Shown piece after piece: positions 11,148-24,417 of a DNA stretch of 64,000 nt (its first letter is position 1; each line of letters opens with the position of its first letter). A program made the position numbers and the translations under genes. The notes beneath the pieces were generated by a model that saw only the letters and a list, made by a program, of their open reading frames with translations, did no database searches and was not told the origin of the DNA. Source of the DNA: Thelephora terrestris (taxonomy: Eukaryota; Basidiomycota; Agaricomycetes; Thelephorales; Thelephoraceae). Location: assembly GCA_015956445.1 (NCBI GenBank), contig WIUZ02000016.1:310001-374000 (forward strand), read 5' to 3'.

Positions 11148-13964
11148 TTACCTGAACGCCTCCTCGATAGATTTCAGTTGGTGCGCACTGTAAGCTAAGA
11201 TGAGACATGGTTGACGAAGGTGGGAAGCAGCATTGCAGCCACAAAACTTACCACCAGAACCTGCTTCATTTGATACCTCCGGGCTTCCCATTGCTTCTTC
11301 GATCTTCTGGAGGAGCACTGTACAGCGCTCCACACCATCTGCCAACCCAAGCTTCTGAAAGACCTCGAATGCTCGCATAACCTCAGCCCTTGCATCTTCC
11401 AGCCTGTGTTGCCGATACCAGATTAGGGCTTGCATTTCCATCCGAAAACCCAGGGAGTACTTGTCATCAACTGCGGACGATTTGGCTTGTTCGATGTGGG
11501 TGTTTGCTTCTTCGAACTTGTCGTCATCGCGAAAGAACCACGCCATCGCGTAATGAATCCAAAATAGTTGATCTTGCCAATTGAAGGAGGATGCAATCGT
11601 GAGGGCCGTCTCCAAATGGTCAAGGGCCTTCTCTTTCTCCCCCTTGGAACGATGAATCTCGCCAAGAAGGCGATGAGATTCGCAGAGCTGAAATTCTTCG
11701 CCTTTCTCCGGGAGAAGTTTGATCCCGCGTAACGCAGGGTCTTGAGCAGCGTCGGGTTGATCGTCGTCAAGCAACAACCGGGCGAGGTAACTTAAACAAA
11801 TTGCTTGTTCCACCGTGTTCCCGAGCCGTTTGAACATTCCAAATGCTTCTTCCGCCTGTTGTATCCCTTCCTCTAAGAGTCCCAGAAATTGATTGGCAAG
11901 AGATAATGATTGTAATGATCGAGCAACCCAAAAGTCGTCCCCCTGCTTTTCCCCAAGTGCCAAGGTATGAACAAGGAGTCGTTTGTTTTCTATGTAGTTT
12001 CCGACCGACCCAAACGACAGAGCGAGCCCGAACAAGCATTTGTGCTTGGAGGGATGCCCATCGGGAAGGCCTTCGATCTTTGAGCCCAGCACTGTTTGCC
12101 GTGGTTTCTGCCAATAGAGGTGCTGCATGAAGTGGTAACAAGCATCCCAGACGTCGAGTGCGTCCATGTCGATGGATGTGAAAATATTGAGCAGGTGCTC
12201 AACATTCTCGTCTTCTGACTTGATCCACTGTGCTTCGTCAAATCCGGGTTGGTCAGGAACAAGATAAACCGACAGCCGGGTGAAGTAGTGATCCTTAGTA
12301 GCGCAAAGGATTGTAGATATCTTAGGGTCTGGGGGGGAGAGATAGTCTCGAACGGGTGCCAACATCGTGACGAAGCCGTTGCTCCGGTACGCCAATGAAA
12401 GAGTGCAGAATTTATCAAAGATGTTCTTTCTACTGGGGATGGTGGGGAACAGCCAGTCAAGGTTTTTTTCGTCGACGCCTCGGGGATAAAAAGCGACCAC
12501 TCCGAGGAGGTCGCGCGCGTTTGGGCCTAGTTTGCGGAATGATGGGGAAGTGAGGGACAATTCAATAGTCGCTGCCAGGCTCTCGTCGTAATCCGTCCGG
12601 AGTACCTGCGTGCGTTGTTCGCCCCACTCCTGGGCCAGTCTATCAAAGCTCCACATGTTGTCGGACGCGGTGGTGGCGAGTAGTGTTGTCGAAAGCGCGT
12701 GAAAGTCCAAGCGCCGAAGGAGGTCATTGATGATCCCGGACCGATCGCCGTCGCCGTAGATGCTGTAGAAGATGTTGCATGCTGCCTCCATTGACAACGT
12801 CGGGATTTCCAGCCGCTTGCAATGTGGGGGAACATTGGATATGCGGGAGGTGACGCACAGGCTAATGTTGCTGAACTGACTTAGTTCCTTCACCATGGCG
12901 TGTATCTCCCGGGCGTCGGTTCCCTGGGGGTCGAGGATCGACTCGGCGTTGTCGAGGACTATAAGCATTTCCCTGCAAGACAGGAACGATCGGAGGGAAG
13001 CCAAGTCCTCGGGGTTCTCGATGCCAGCACCAATAATCTTTGAGAGTTGGCGAAGGAAATTGGCACAGGAAGCTGGAAACTGATCACAGCGCATGAATCG
13101 ACGGTGACCACCAAATCGTTCCTTAACGCGACCGTGGTGGAGGACAGTGAGTGCGATAGCCGTCTTCCCAATTCCTCCTGCGCCAACGAGCGCGGTGGGT
13201 ACCAGGTTTTCCGCGAGTCCGACGATCTTCTCGATCAAGTCTTCGCGTCCGAAAAAGTCCCTCGGTGCTGGAGGGGGTGATTCGCCGGGTATGCTGGCTG
13301 TAGGCGTAGTAGACTGCGTTGCATCAGCAGTCAGACAAGACTGGGTTTGAGCCCTGCTACTTACTTGGCAATCGGCAATTGTATCTCGAATACCATCGAT
13401 GAGGGCAAAGACATCCTTGATATTTTCGTTGCTTCCCATACGCCCCACATTCTCGATGCAATCAGAAAGGCTTTGAAGCTTGTCTCTGATTTCTTCTAGA
13501 GCTCTGGAGAGAGGTCAACGAACGTTCGATCGATAAGGATCAAATTGACTGACGTGAGCACAGGAGCACTCCGCGTTGGCTGGGCTTCATGTGCCGTATC
13601 TCCGCTGTCCACTCCAAGGCCTAAGCTGTCTAACTCCTTCAACAAAGCATCCATCTTCGCGGACGACTCCTGCAGCTCAATTAGAAAAGTGCCCCGCTCG
13701 AACGAAAGCATCTTACCTCGTGTAGCGTGTGGACAGTGCGCTTGTACTCTGTTAGCCCCGAGACCTAAAGTTTGAGACGTCGAGAAACAGCCTTACATTT
13801 AGCCGCCTGATTTCGTTGAATAGCGATTGTTCAGTCGTTGTCTGTTCCATCCAAATCAACATCGGCTCGGGCGCTGCGAGGTGTCTGCTCACCGGTCGTT
13901 CGACGGCAGGTTAGTAGCCAGCACGCCCACCTGGTCCCGAAGTTCCATAGGAGGGGGTTGTCAT
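11148..13964 (-). CDS. STAND/NLR protein, NB-ARC plus TPR-like repeats (copy 1, early stop in exon 1)
   Basis: By comparison with copy 4 the exons are 13964-13893, 13841-13797, 13740-13717 (24 nt), 13669-13554, 13503-13365 and 13313-11148. The last two could also be read through an in-frame 51-nt intron. The NB-ARC part has P-loop GAGGIGKT, a Walker B-like EMLIVLDNAES and LCVTSRIS. The C-terminal third is a set of TPR-like helical pairs (GEIHRSKGEKEKALDHLETAL). STAND proteins are switch-like signalling ATPases, in fungi often for non-self recognition. Codon 18 of exon 1 is TAA where copies 2 and 4 have CAA. A full product would then need the internal Met in exon 4 (MDALLKELD); the remaining 830 or so codons are open. 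A possible 57-nt in-frame intron precedes the C-terminal 16 residues. Confidence 0.75.
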
Positions 13965-15147
13965 GAGTATCCTGATGGCTGTAGCGTGCGGTGGGCAGGA
14001 TGAGAGGGTGCTGTGCAAAGCAGTGGCGCCGGAAACGGGGAGTTCCCGAGCCTGTCGAGACCGTGGCGCTAGATCCAACGCGAGCCCTGACCGGTATGAG
14101 CATCGCAAAAGAGTGGGTGAGCGCTTTTCGTCAAGGCCGGGTTCGTTACAAGGTTGAACTGTGGGAGCGATGGTATGTTTGTCTTCCGGAGCAAAAACAT
14201 GGCGGTGACGGTGACGGGGAGATACATGGAAATCCCCACTTGCCTCGATCATCCCGCGGCTCGACCGAGACTCTTCGCAGCAATGCGCCTCGCTCGAATC
14301 CTCGGTTCAGGTGATTTTCGTGTCATTTTCCTCCTCTATCACGAAAGGCCGTACCGCTCATCGATGCTTTCAAGAACGGTGTCAACCTTGACACCGGTGT
14401 CGCATTCCTTTTCGCTTCTTGAACACTCAGCATGGGTCTGGTCTGAGGGTTACTAATCTGCGGCTTGGAGGGTAGGGCTATTGATGGGGGAAAAGTTCTG
14501 GGTGCGGCTTCCTTATTCCCTTGCCACATCGGGCCTTCAGCTGAGCCGTGACCTTGTCCGCTCATCCCCTCGCGCGATAGCAAATTTCCAAATATCATCC
14601 TCCAGAAGCTTTTTCGAGTCGCTCTCGGTGACGCCATCTGGTTTGTTCCATGTGAGCCGGGTTCAAGCTCTCGTTAACCCTCGGAGATGCCAGGGCATGT
14701 CTCCTCTCGCCTTTTTTCCAACCGACTATCGCACTCGTTTATCCGATTTTCCCTTTTTAGAGTCGGGGTACCTCGGATCCTGGTCGAACATGAAAAGACT
14801 GCGCGCGGTATAAAGGACCGCGTACACAACCCATGCGAGTCGTGGGTTCGTGCAAGCACATACTAGCAATGATGAACATGGGATTATATGAGCCACAAAT
14901 CTCCAGTGAGACTGTGACAAATCCTGTTCGTTGGACGCTGCTAGACCTGTCTGCACGTCGGTGGGTTCAAACGGCCACAGGTATCCGGACAACTTCATGT
15001 GTTTAGCACCGGGAGACCCAGGCTTGAACCTCCCGAGGTGTCACCGAAGGACACACCAGCCGAAGAGAAACCAGGGACTCCGAAACCGAGACGGCCAAGT
15101 TCTTTGAAGCGTCATCTACCCGATTTTCACGCGTTGCTTCCGTTCAG
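13965..15147. other. Upstream region of NLR copy 1
   Basis: No gene is recognised. The part from about 13,965 to 14,560 matches the upstream region of NLR copy 2 (about 20,506-21,080), with a few indels, and belongs to the tandem duplication. From 14,560 to 15,147 nothing is recognised. Confidence 0.5.
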
Positions 15148-16111
15148 TATGTTGGTGAGGGAGAGAAGCTGGTCTTGAAAGCTGTGTTTTCCCTTGCCCA
15201 AAGGCTCTCTCCGTGTAGGGTCTTTATCGACGAGATCGACTCTCTGTTCGGTGCCCGCGTGTCTTCTTGCGAGACTGGAGGTGCTTTGGCGTACCGGAGA
15301 TCATTACCGAGTTCATGAGGTCTCCGTTCCAGCTCTCCAAACCAGAGGGTGGTAGTGATCAGGGGGACGAACCGACTGTTCGATCTGGAGGATGCGGTGT
15401 TGAAGAGGTTACTTAGGAGGTTGCTCGTTGACCTCCCTGGGGAGAAGGAGATGAAAGAGATTTGAAGATCTTGTTAAAGGGCGACACTGTTTCGGAGGAC
15501 GTGAGTCTTGATGAGATGGCGAGGAGGACAGGGGATTTCTCTGGATCTGATCTTCAACGTGCGTTCCCTGTCTCGTCTGGAGGTAGGGCTTTGAACTGAC
15601 GAGCCCTTTGGGTCGGATAGATCTTTGTGTGGCTGCTGCCCTGGACGCAGTCAAGGCGGGTATGGTATTGCCCTGGGAGGCCTAAAAACGACAAAGGAGG
15701 GCGTTAACCCTGTTACTCCCACCACTCCCACCGCTGATGCCCCCTCCGAGGATGGGGCTTGTGTCGTGGTCGTTGAGAACGATAGATGCGTGGGACGAGT
15801 CCCTTCCTTCGCCAGATGCTAAACCGGCTTCTCCGGAGACAACACCTGCTACTCCCGAGCGACCCCCTCGGGTGATCTCCCACTCGAAGTTTGAGAAAGT
15901 GCTGAAGGAAATCACGCCGTCCTCGTCGGAATCCCTCGGTACGTTGAGTGAGCTCAGGAAATGGAACGACGAGTTTGGAGAGGGGGAACATGTGTGGGAA
16001 GGGGAGTTTCGGGTTTATTGAGAAGGGCAAAGGGCAGGGTGAGATCAAAATTGCGACTAGTGCTGGGCCGACGTCGATGCCTTCTGGTGGGGTGGATCTT
16101 CGGCTGCTTGA
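15148..16111 (+). pseudogene. Decayed copy of the 3' half of the AAA ATPase gene
   Basis: The sequence matches exons 4 and 5 of the AAA ATPase (1,627-629) on the opposite strand. It starts at YVGEGEK, passes FIDEIDSLFGARVSS and DFSGSDL, and ends at the equivalent of the C-terminal stop. The intron between exons 4 and 5 is still present (about 15,560-15,620), so the copy arose by DNA duplication and not through mRNA. Frameshifts and stops lie throughout (an in-frame TAG replaces a Val codon before FIDEID). The P-loop exon is absent, so no ATPase could be made. Confidence 0.93.
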
Positions 16112-17049
16112 GCTTTGAGAACGGGACGTGAGTGTTGGGGGTGTTTGAGCTACCTGTGTGGAGCTTGGATCCTCGCCGGCACTTTTTTGAGACCGGCTTC
16201 ACTCTGTGGATGTGGCTGCACGCGACGAGTGGAGTGGAGTACACTACTTAGATTCTTGCAACTACTTTATAAATGGTGTTCTAGGTCCCGTTGGGCCTAC
16301 TTCCGTCGACTCGAAACAGGATGCGAGAAAGAGTCCCTGACGGTGGTGTACGAAACAAGGGAGAGCTAGACCTCATTCACGAGGTCAAGCGTGTGATTAT
16401 GCGATAATTCTGGTGTCAGGAGCCGGATGTGGGCAGCGCCTAGTTTGCAGTGTCTCATCTCGTTGATCGAATTTCGACCAGTCACCCACTCGTGCGAGCC
16501 ATCCACTCGCCGCGATATCGTTCAACTTCATGAAAGCACTCACAACGCGGAACTCTAATTTGCGAGACCTTCGATACCGTAATGAACCGCATAAAAATGG
16601 CACGGTACATGCTGCAGGTCGTGGATGTTTCCCCGTTGAGCGGGCGCGGATCAGACTATTGCTGGTCCGATCTACGCTCTTGAGCGGTACACGGAACAGT
16701 CCTCTGACTATGCACTCTGCAAACGAGGTTATAGGCACTGGCCGGGGAATGGACTAGTGACTAGTGTCCAGGCCGTGGCTCGCCCAAGGCGATGGGCGGC
16801 AATGGTGAAGGTGTAAGAAGTGCCTCCAAACCAGGCGCCCCGAGGAGGGCACGACGTTGTCTCTGGACCGCCGTGGAATGCGCCACAATTCGTTTCTCTT
16901 GATGTTGTGGAGACTCGAGGTATTTGTAAGGGCTGAGGCGATAACCGATAGGGCTAAAATGACGGTCGAGCGAAGGGCGCTCCAAACCTTTGGCCTGACG
17001 TAGTGGTGAAGGATGCATGATGTGCGATCCGGGGATTTGACATGGGCAC
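16112..17049. other. Duplicated AAA 3' flank, then unrecognised DNA
   Basis: The part to about 16,450 follows the AAA gene's own 3' flank (630-320, opposite strand), including GGATGTGGCTGCACGCGACG-like sequence. From 16,450 to 17,049 no gene or repeat is recognised. Confidence 0.5.
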
Positions 17050-17520
17050 ACTCTCATAAACCATGACTGCAATCAGAATGTAAAGACAGAAGAGGATGCC
17101 GAACGAAGTGACACCAAGTGCAACGATAACATCCGAGTCGATCTCTCAAAGGTAACGAGAGAGCGCGCAACGGAGGAGTAACAACGCAGCCTACAGCATC
17201 AGCGGCAACGACTTTATCAAATAATCGAAGCACGACGCGACGACGCTGTTCGATTCTCGCTGTCGGTTCTGACCGCGTTCGATAGCGGTCCCTCGCATGT
17301 TAGTCGACGCCATAACGGTTCAGCCGCTGCTTGCACGGCATAGCCAGAAAGGTGGAGAACAATGGCAATGAGGCGGCGAGACTCGCAAGCGTGAGGAGAA
17401 TCAAACCGTTGCGGGGCGGAGGAGGGTGGCAGTTTCCTCGCCTGGGTCGTATTGGAGTCGGGAGTCGAGCTCGATTATGAACGCGGTAGTGACTGGAGAG
17501 GACAAGACCGGCCTAATACC
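17050..17520 (-). pseudogene. DUF6535 gene relic 2
   Basis: The nucleotide sequence follows the intact DUF6535 gene over its membrane-helix region (compare 23,560-23,900). Remaining peptide pieces include SPVTTAFIIELDSRLQ and PGEETATLL. Frames are broken in several places. It lies downstream of NLR copy 2 on the same strand, as relic 1 does behind NLR copy 1. Somewhat more of the gene survives here than in relic 1. Confidence 0.75.
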
Positions 17521-17814
17521 TCTCAGTGGATTTTGATGAGTTCGTAAGAGCTCTCGTACAGAACTCGCAAAAATCAGGGTCGTGTTCAAATTTTAATCAT
17601 AACGTTGAAGCGCGGAGTCTAATCGAGATCAGTAGTTGTGTGAATCGTGAGAGAAAAAACTGGACAGTGGAAAAGCTCGCAATGTAAAAAAACGGGATTT
17701 CTGCTTCTGCGACCAGCGCCTAACAAAAAGTAAAAAGATGAGACAGACTTAACGAGGGCGGGAAGGAGGATTGCGGCTCGAAAACTTACCACCAGAACCT
17801 CCTTCGTTTGATAC

Positions 17815-20505
17815 CTAGCTTCCCATTGCTTCTTCGATCTTTTGGAGTAACTCCCTACAGTCCTCCACACCCTTCGCCAACCCAAGCTTCTGATGGATCT
17901 CAGATGCTCGCATAACCTCAGCCCTCGCATCTTCCAGTCTGGGTTGCCGATACCAAATGTAAGCCTGCATTTCCATCCCAAGACCCAGGTAGTAGGCGTC
18001 ATCAACTGTGTGTGATTTGGCTTGATTCATGTGTGCGGTTGCTTCGTCGAACTTGTCGTCGCCGAGAAAGAGCCCCGCCATCTCGTAATGAATCCAAAAT
18101 AGTTGATCTTGCCAACTGAAGGAGGATGCGATCGTTAGGGCCGTCTCGAAATGGTCAAGGGCCTTCTCTTTCTCTCCCTTGGAACGATGAATCGTGCCGA
18201 GAAGGCGATGAGATTGGCAGAGCTCAAATTCTTGGCCTTTCTCCTGGAGAAGTTCGATCTTGCGTAACGCAGCGTCTTGAGCAGCGTCGGGTTGATCGTC
18301 GTCAAGCAACAACCGGGCGAGCTTCCCCAAACAAATTGCTTGTTCCGCCGTGTTCCCGAAGCCGTTTGAACATTCCAAATGCTTCTTCCGCCTGTTGTAT
18401 CCCTTCCCTGGGGAGTCCCAGAATTCGATTTACAACAGATAATGATTGTAATGCTCGAGCAACCCAAATGTCGTCCCCCTGCTTTCTCCCAAGTGCCAGG
18501 GTATGAACGAGGAGTCGTTTTCTTTCTACGTGATTTCCAACCGACCCGAACAACCGTGAGAGCTCATACAAGCATTTGACCTTGGAGGGATGGTCATCTG
18601 GAAGGCCTTCAATCTTTGACCCCAGCACTGTTTGCCGTGATTTCTGCCAAAAGAGGTGCTCCATGAAGTGGTAACAAGCATCCCAGACGTCGAGTGCGTC
18701 CATGTTGATGGATGTGAAAATATCGAGCAGGTGCTCAACGTTCTCGTCTTCTGACTTGATCCACTGTGATTCGTCAAATCCGGGTAGGCCAGGATCAACA
18801 TCAACTGACAGCCGGGTGAAGTAGTGATCCTTGGTGGTGCAAAGGAGTGCAGATGTCTTAGGGTCTGGGGGGGAGAGATAGTCTCGAACAGGTGCCAACA
18901 TCGTGACGAAGCCGTTGCTCCGGTACGTCAACGAAAGAGCACAGAACTTATCAAAGATGATCTTTCTACTGGGGATGGTGGGGAACAGCCAGTCAAGGTT
19001 CTTCTCATCGATGCCTCGCGGGAAGAAAGCGACCATTCCAAGGAGGTCACGTGCGTTTGGGCCTAGTTTCCGGAATGATGGGGAAGTGAGGGACAATTCA
19101 ATAGTCGCTGCCAGGCTCTCGTCGTAATCCGTCCGAAGTACCTGCGTGCGTTGTTCGCCCCACTCCTGGGCCAGTCTATCAAAGCTCCACATGTTTTCGG
19201 ACGCAGCGGTGGCGAGTAGTGTTATCGAAAGCGCATGAAAGTCCAACCGCCGAAGGAGGTCATCGATGATCTCGGACCGATCACCGTCGCCGTAGATATT
19301 GTAGAAGATGTTGCATGCTGCCTCCATTGGTAACGTGGGGATTTCCAGCCGCTTGCAGTTCGGGGGGAAGTTGGATATGCGGGAGGTGACACACAAGCAA
19401 ATGTTGTTGAACTGGCTCAGCTCCTTCACCATCTTGTGTATGTCCCGGGCGTCGGTTCCTTGTGGGTCCAGAATAGACTCGGCGTTGTCGAGGACTATAA
19501 GCATTTCCCTGCAAGACAGGAACGATCTGAGGGAAGCCAAGTCCTCGGGGTTCTCAACGCCAGCGCCAATAATCTTTGAGAGTTGGCGAAGGAAATTGGC
19601 ACTGGAAGCTGGAAACTGATCACAACGGATGAATCGGCGATGACCACCAAATCGTTCCTTAATACGACCGTGGTGGAGGACAGTGAGCGCGATAGCCGTC
19701 TTCCCGATTCCCCCTGCGCCAACGAGCGCGATGGGTACCAGGTTTTCCGCGAGTCCGACGATCTTCTTAATAAATTCTTCACGTCCGAAAAAGTCCCTCG
19801 GCGCTGGAGGGGGTAATTCACCGGGTATGCTGGCCGCAAGCGTAATAGACTGCGTTGCATCAGCAGTCAGATCAGACTAGATTTGAGCCCTGCTACTCAC
19901 CCGGCAATCGGCAATTGTATCTCGAATACCATCGATGAGCGCAAAGAGATCCTTGATTTCTTCGTTGGTTCCCATGCGGCCCACATTCTCGATGCGATCA
20001 GAAAGGCCTTGAAGCTTGCCTCTGATCTCTTCTAGAGCTCTGGAGAGAGTTCAGTGAAAGATCGATCGACAAGGATCAAGTTGACTGACGTGGGCGCAGG
20101 AGCATTGCGCGTTGGCTGCACTTCATGTGCCGTATCCCCGCTGTCCACCCCTAGGCCAGACCTTTCTAACTCCTTCAACAAAGCATAAATCTTTTCCTGC
20201 AAGACTCCTGCAGTTTAATTAGAAAATTGCCGCGCTCGACGGAAAGCATCTCACCTCATGTAGCGTCTGGACGGTGCGCTTGTACTCTGTTAGCCCCGAG
20301 GTCCGAAGTTTAAGACGTCGAGAAACACCTTTACATTTAGTCTCCTGATTTCGTTGGACAACGATTGTTCAGTCGTTATCTGTTCCATCCAAATCAACAT
20401 CGTCTCGGGCGCTGCATGATCATGTCTGCTCACCGGTCGTTCGGCGGCAGGTTGAAAGCCTGTGCGCCCACTTGGTCCCGAAGTTCCATAGGAGGGGGTT
20501 GTCAT
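17815..20505 (-). pseudogene. STAND/NLR gene copy 2, broken
   Basis: A tandem duplicate of NLR copy 1 with the same exon layout. Exon 1 (20505-20434) is open, reading MTTPSYGTSGPSGRTGFQPA, and the 24-nt exon and NB-ARC exon are retained. The P-loop GAGGIGKT and EMLIVLDNAES are present. It carries a 2-nt length change in the exon after the 24-nt exon (about 20,190-20,210). An extra A at about 18,359-18,360 splits the TPR-like part into two frames, and a TAG ends the frame at 17,815. High identity to copy 1 implies a recent duplication followed by decay. Confidence 0.88.
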
Positions 20506-21643
20506 GAGTATCCCGATGGCTGTAGTGTGCGGTGGGCAGGATTAGAGGGTGCTGTGCAAAGGGGAGGCGCTGGTGACGGGGAGTTCCCGAGACCGTCGAG
20601 ACCGTGGCGCCAGATCCAACGCTAGCCCTTACCGGTATGAACATCGCAAAAGAGTAGGTGCGCGCTTTTCATCAAGGCCGGGTGCGTCACAAGGTTAAAC
20701 TGTGGGAGCGATGGTGTGTGTCTTCCGGAGCAAAAACATGGCGGTGACGGGGAGATACATGGAACTTCATCCCCGACCTGCCTCGATCATCCCGCGGCTC
20801 GACCGAGACTCTTCGCACCAATGCGCCTCGCTCGAACCCTCTGTTCAGATGATTTTCGTGTCATTTTCCTCCTCCATCACGAAAGGCCGTACCGCGAATC
20901 AATGCTTTCATAACGGGGTGTATCTTGACACCGGTATCGCATTCCCTTTCGCCTCTTGAATACTCAGCATGGGTCTGAGGGTTACTAATCTACGGCTTGG
21001 AAGGTAGAGTTATTGGCAGGGCCCTTGACGGGAATTTTCCTTGGTGTGGTTTCCTCATTCCCTTGCCACATCGAGCCTTTGGCCGGACCCCCTGCTCTGG
21101 AACATCACAAACTAAAGGGTGTTCGTTGGATCGTTCTTGCCGTAGCATGTCCATGACTTCTTTTGACCCAGGATAAGCAATGAAGCAGCCTAGTAGTGCG
21201 CGAAAACTCTAAACACAAAGAAAAGGGCCGTTCACGAGGACGCTGTGACCCTACGCCACACTATCTTCTCCCCATTTGCATTGAGATGAGACATCCGAGA
21301 TCGAGGGATGGTACGCATGTGTCGGCTTCATTTGCCTCCACGATTCGGAAGTTCTCGAGTAAGTCAGGACAGCGTAACATAGTACAGCCATATCGACAGT
21401 ATGAGGATATAGTGGTACAAGAATGAAAAACTAGTCCAGACCGGTCGTGATGGTATAGGGGGGTGAAAAAGTGTGGAAATCTAGGAAGGGGAAACAAACG
21501 GTGGGAGCCAACTACGGCCACTGGAGAGCGAGCGGGCAAGTGAATTCGAGTCGGACACTGGGGGGACACCCACACAGGTGAATAAGAATAACTTAACAGG
21601 ATGGTCAATATGGAGGGCTTACAAGTCGAGATCTCTCAGGCTA
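20506..21643. other. Duplicated NLR upstream region and DUF6535 3' flank
   Basis: The part 20,506 to about 21,080 matches 13,965-14,560 upstream of NLR copy 1. From 21,080 to 21,643, the 3' flank of the DUF6535 gene, no gene is recognised. Confidence 0.5.
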
Positions 21644-24417
21644 TCACATCCCCAGCAATACATCCCTGAGCTTGAGATATTGTACCTTCGCCCGTTCCAC
21701 GTCATCTTCATCAATCCACGGCTTACCCTCCTTGAGGTCTTCTAATCCCCGCCCCAACTGCCCCAGAACGCGAACCAGATGGTCGACAAGATCCTTCCGG
21801 TGGGCCTGCATACCGTCTCCTCTAAAATTCCGCGAGATCACCAATTGCATCTCCCTGAGGCAACGATGCGAACCGGCGGGGTCCAACTTTGGCGAACCAA
21901 TTGGATCCCACTCCGACCAGACAAGAACTAAGTACGATTTGAGGATTTCAACGTCTTCAAGTTCTCCGACCCGACGGACAACATGTTTCTTTGTCGCCAT
22001 TGAGCGCCCAAGGCATACGGGTGGGAGAGAAGGCCGTTTGTTTAACCACGACCAGCTGTCGTCCGGAACGTGTGGCCGTAGGGAGTCAACGGACGCGATT
22101 TGCAGTAGTGCGTCGACCACCCTCCGCTCAACCTCCTCTATAATCTCCCGGTCAACTACCTCTGTGTATTGGATCGCCAGTGTTGCCGCAGCCCACGCGG
22201 TGACCACGCTCTCGTCGTCCGCTACGCGATACCAAGGCACGTGTGGTGATGTCACCACGATCGCCTGTGGACTTAGAGCTTTGAACAGAGTGCCGATGAA
22301 CTGTACGATTGGATGCCACAGGGACGTTGTCGGGTTGGAGACTAGGAAAACGGTCAAGAATGCGTCCATCATTTCATGTTTCATATCTCGTTCTCGCCAG
22401 ACTGCATAGGGAAATAATGCAGTGATAGCCTTGCGCTTACACTCAATTTCGTACGGGTCCGACCTCCTAGCCATATCCCAGAGCGCGTGAGTTACCAGGT
22501 TTGAGATTTCATCCACTCGTGTACTAGATACTAGTCAGAACGGCGAATCTCTGCAGAATATGGAAATACCTCTCGTCCTGAATCATGGTGTTCAGAGGGA
22601 TACTACAGCCCAGGTCGATTGCAATGATTGACAGACAGTTTATGACGATCGAATCGGGGGGTAAGGGGTCTTGAGATAAACGAAGAAGCGCAAACCGGAG
22701 GATCCAACGGGGCGTTTTCGGACGTTGTCTCCTTCGGAAAATTACACCAAAGGCGTTCGTTATCGCTCCCGATGCATACTCGTTTGCGAGTCGTGCGAGA
22801 GTATGTGCAAGGTCATCAAGGACTTCACAGTCGTTGGACCCAGTCTTCGGCTCCAATGAATAGAATATGTTATGGATCGTCCCGAGACTGTCGTCGGGGT
22901 CTGAGAGTGCGTCGAAGTTGGTCACCAGTGGAAAAGCCTCGGTATATCGCCTGCGCATGCGGTCGATGGTGCCCAATCTCGGATCCATGTGGAACAATGC
23001 GTGGAGACAACAACGGGCGGACACCGTCGCGAGCTCTTCCAATCCTCGAGCAACGACTGCTTTGCCATTGTCATCGTTGACTGTCACGCAGCCCATGAGA
23101 ATGTCGAAGCAAGCTGAGATGAGGGTAGGGCCGAGGTCCACCAGCCCCGTCATCGTCGCAAGGAATTTCAGGGCCGAGAGGTGAGCTTTCTTCTCCACCG
23201 ATGCCCGAAGGATCCATGAAATGCATTGGATGTCCAATAAATCTGTTCCTGGTACGGATTTGCGCGTACCATAGAACCAAACGTATGCTTTTCCCGCAAG
23301 GTCCCTCAATGCTCTGAACATTGCCACTACGAGGAGCAATGCATCGTAGAGGAGAAGGGCAGGCAAGACGAGAAAGTAGAGTGGGAAGGCGATGGCGCAC
23401 GGCTGTTGTCGGTATTGTTTTATGCAGTATTTGAGCACCTCGATAGATTTGGAGCCGTTTTTGATAGAGATGGAAGCTGATTCCAGCATTCTCGGGATGG
23501 GGGGGAGGGTGTGGTGAGCGATATATCGGAACAGTCGAGCGTGTGGAGTTTGGTACGGACAGTGAACAGAGACAGTCCCCGCAACGACGGTGAACAAGTA
23601 GAAGAGGACACCGAGTAAGGTGACACAGAGGACTACCGACGCGATGGTTCTGTCGATTCCCCAAAGGTAGAGGGAGAGGGCACAACCGAGCAGGAACAGG
23701 GCGCCCTGTAACATCAACGGTAGTAAATCCATCATGAGGCCGAAGCGCCAGGTGATGGTTCCATTGAGCTTCCGTTGGCGATTCTGACTGCGCTCAATGG
23801 ATGACCCTCGTGTGTCGGCTAGGGCATAGTGACTCAGCCATTGTTTGCCGACCATTGCCAGGAAGGCGGCGAAGAGCGAAACGACTAGACTTGCATAAAG
23901 GATGGCTTGAACCTGGACTATCGTGCTAGGAGGGCCTGTCCATTGTGGGAGGGTGGGAGTGTCACCGTTGAAGGTACTGCTGTCGAACTTGTAGATAAGG
24001 AGGCGAAGGAGGGCTGCGGTTTCGTCACCCGAGTCGGGCTGTAGTTGTGGCTGGACCTGGGTGATGAACGTGGAGGTTACCGCGGAAAACAATCCAGCCT
24101 GCAAAATGAATTAGCACGCCCACGTGTAAACGACGAGAAAAGCCTACGAATATCAGGGTATTGTTCAGGTCTGCATCGTATTTATTGATGAAGCCTAGGT
24201 CGTGCTCTACTGCTTTTTCGTGATACACACCGTAAAACTCGGCTCGCTCACCACCCCGGGTCGGTGGCGAAGTTTTCTTCCGAGCTTGCATATTCGCTTG
24301 GTTTTCGCCCGTCCCGTCGCCTCTAATCTCTGTCTTGTCTTGCAAATCTTGCCTGTGGCCGGATGTTAGCGCGTAACAGCGAAAGCGCGACATTGGTGAT
24401 TGCATGAGCCTCACCAT
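21644..24417 (-). CDS. DUF6535 membrane protein
   Basis: Three exons (24417-24148, 24098-22570, 22523-21644) make an 892-residue frame. The 46-nt second intron has a good CTGAC branch site and bridges two overlapping frames. The N-terminal DUF6535 domain is clear: YDADLNNTLIFAGLFSAVTS, then hydrophobic helices near residues 152-174, 210-236 and 241-265, and the connecting RGSSIERSQNRQRKL. The C-terminal 600 residues look helical and soluble. The family is large in Agaricomycetes and has no known function. The start could also be the Met at 24,393. It is head-to-head with intact NLR copy 3, and relics of the same gene accompany the other NLR copies. Confidence 0.9.

Noticed and set aside
15148-16111. 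A second functional AAA ATPase gene
   Set aside because: The P-loop exons are absent and frames are broken throughout.
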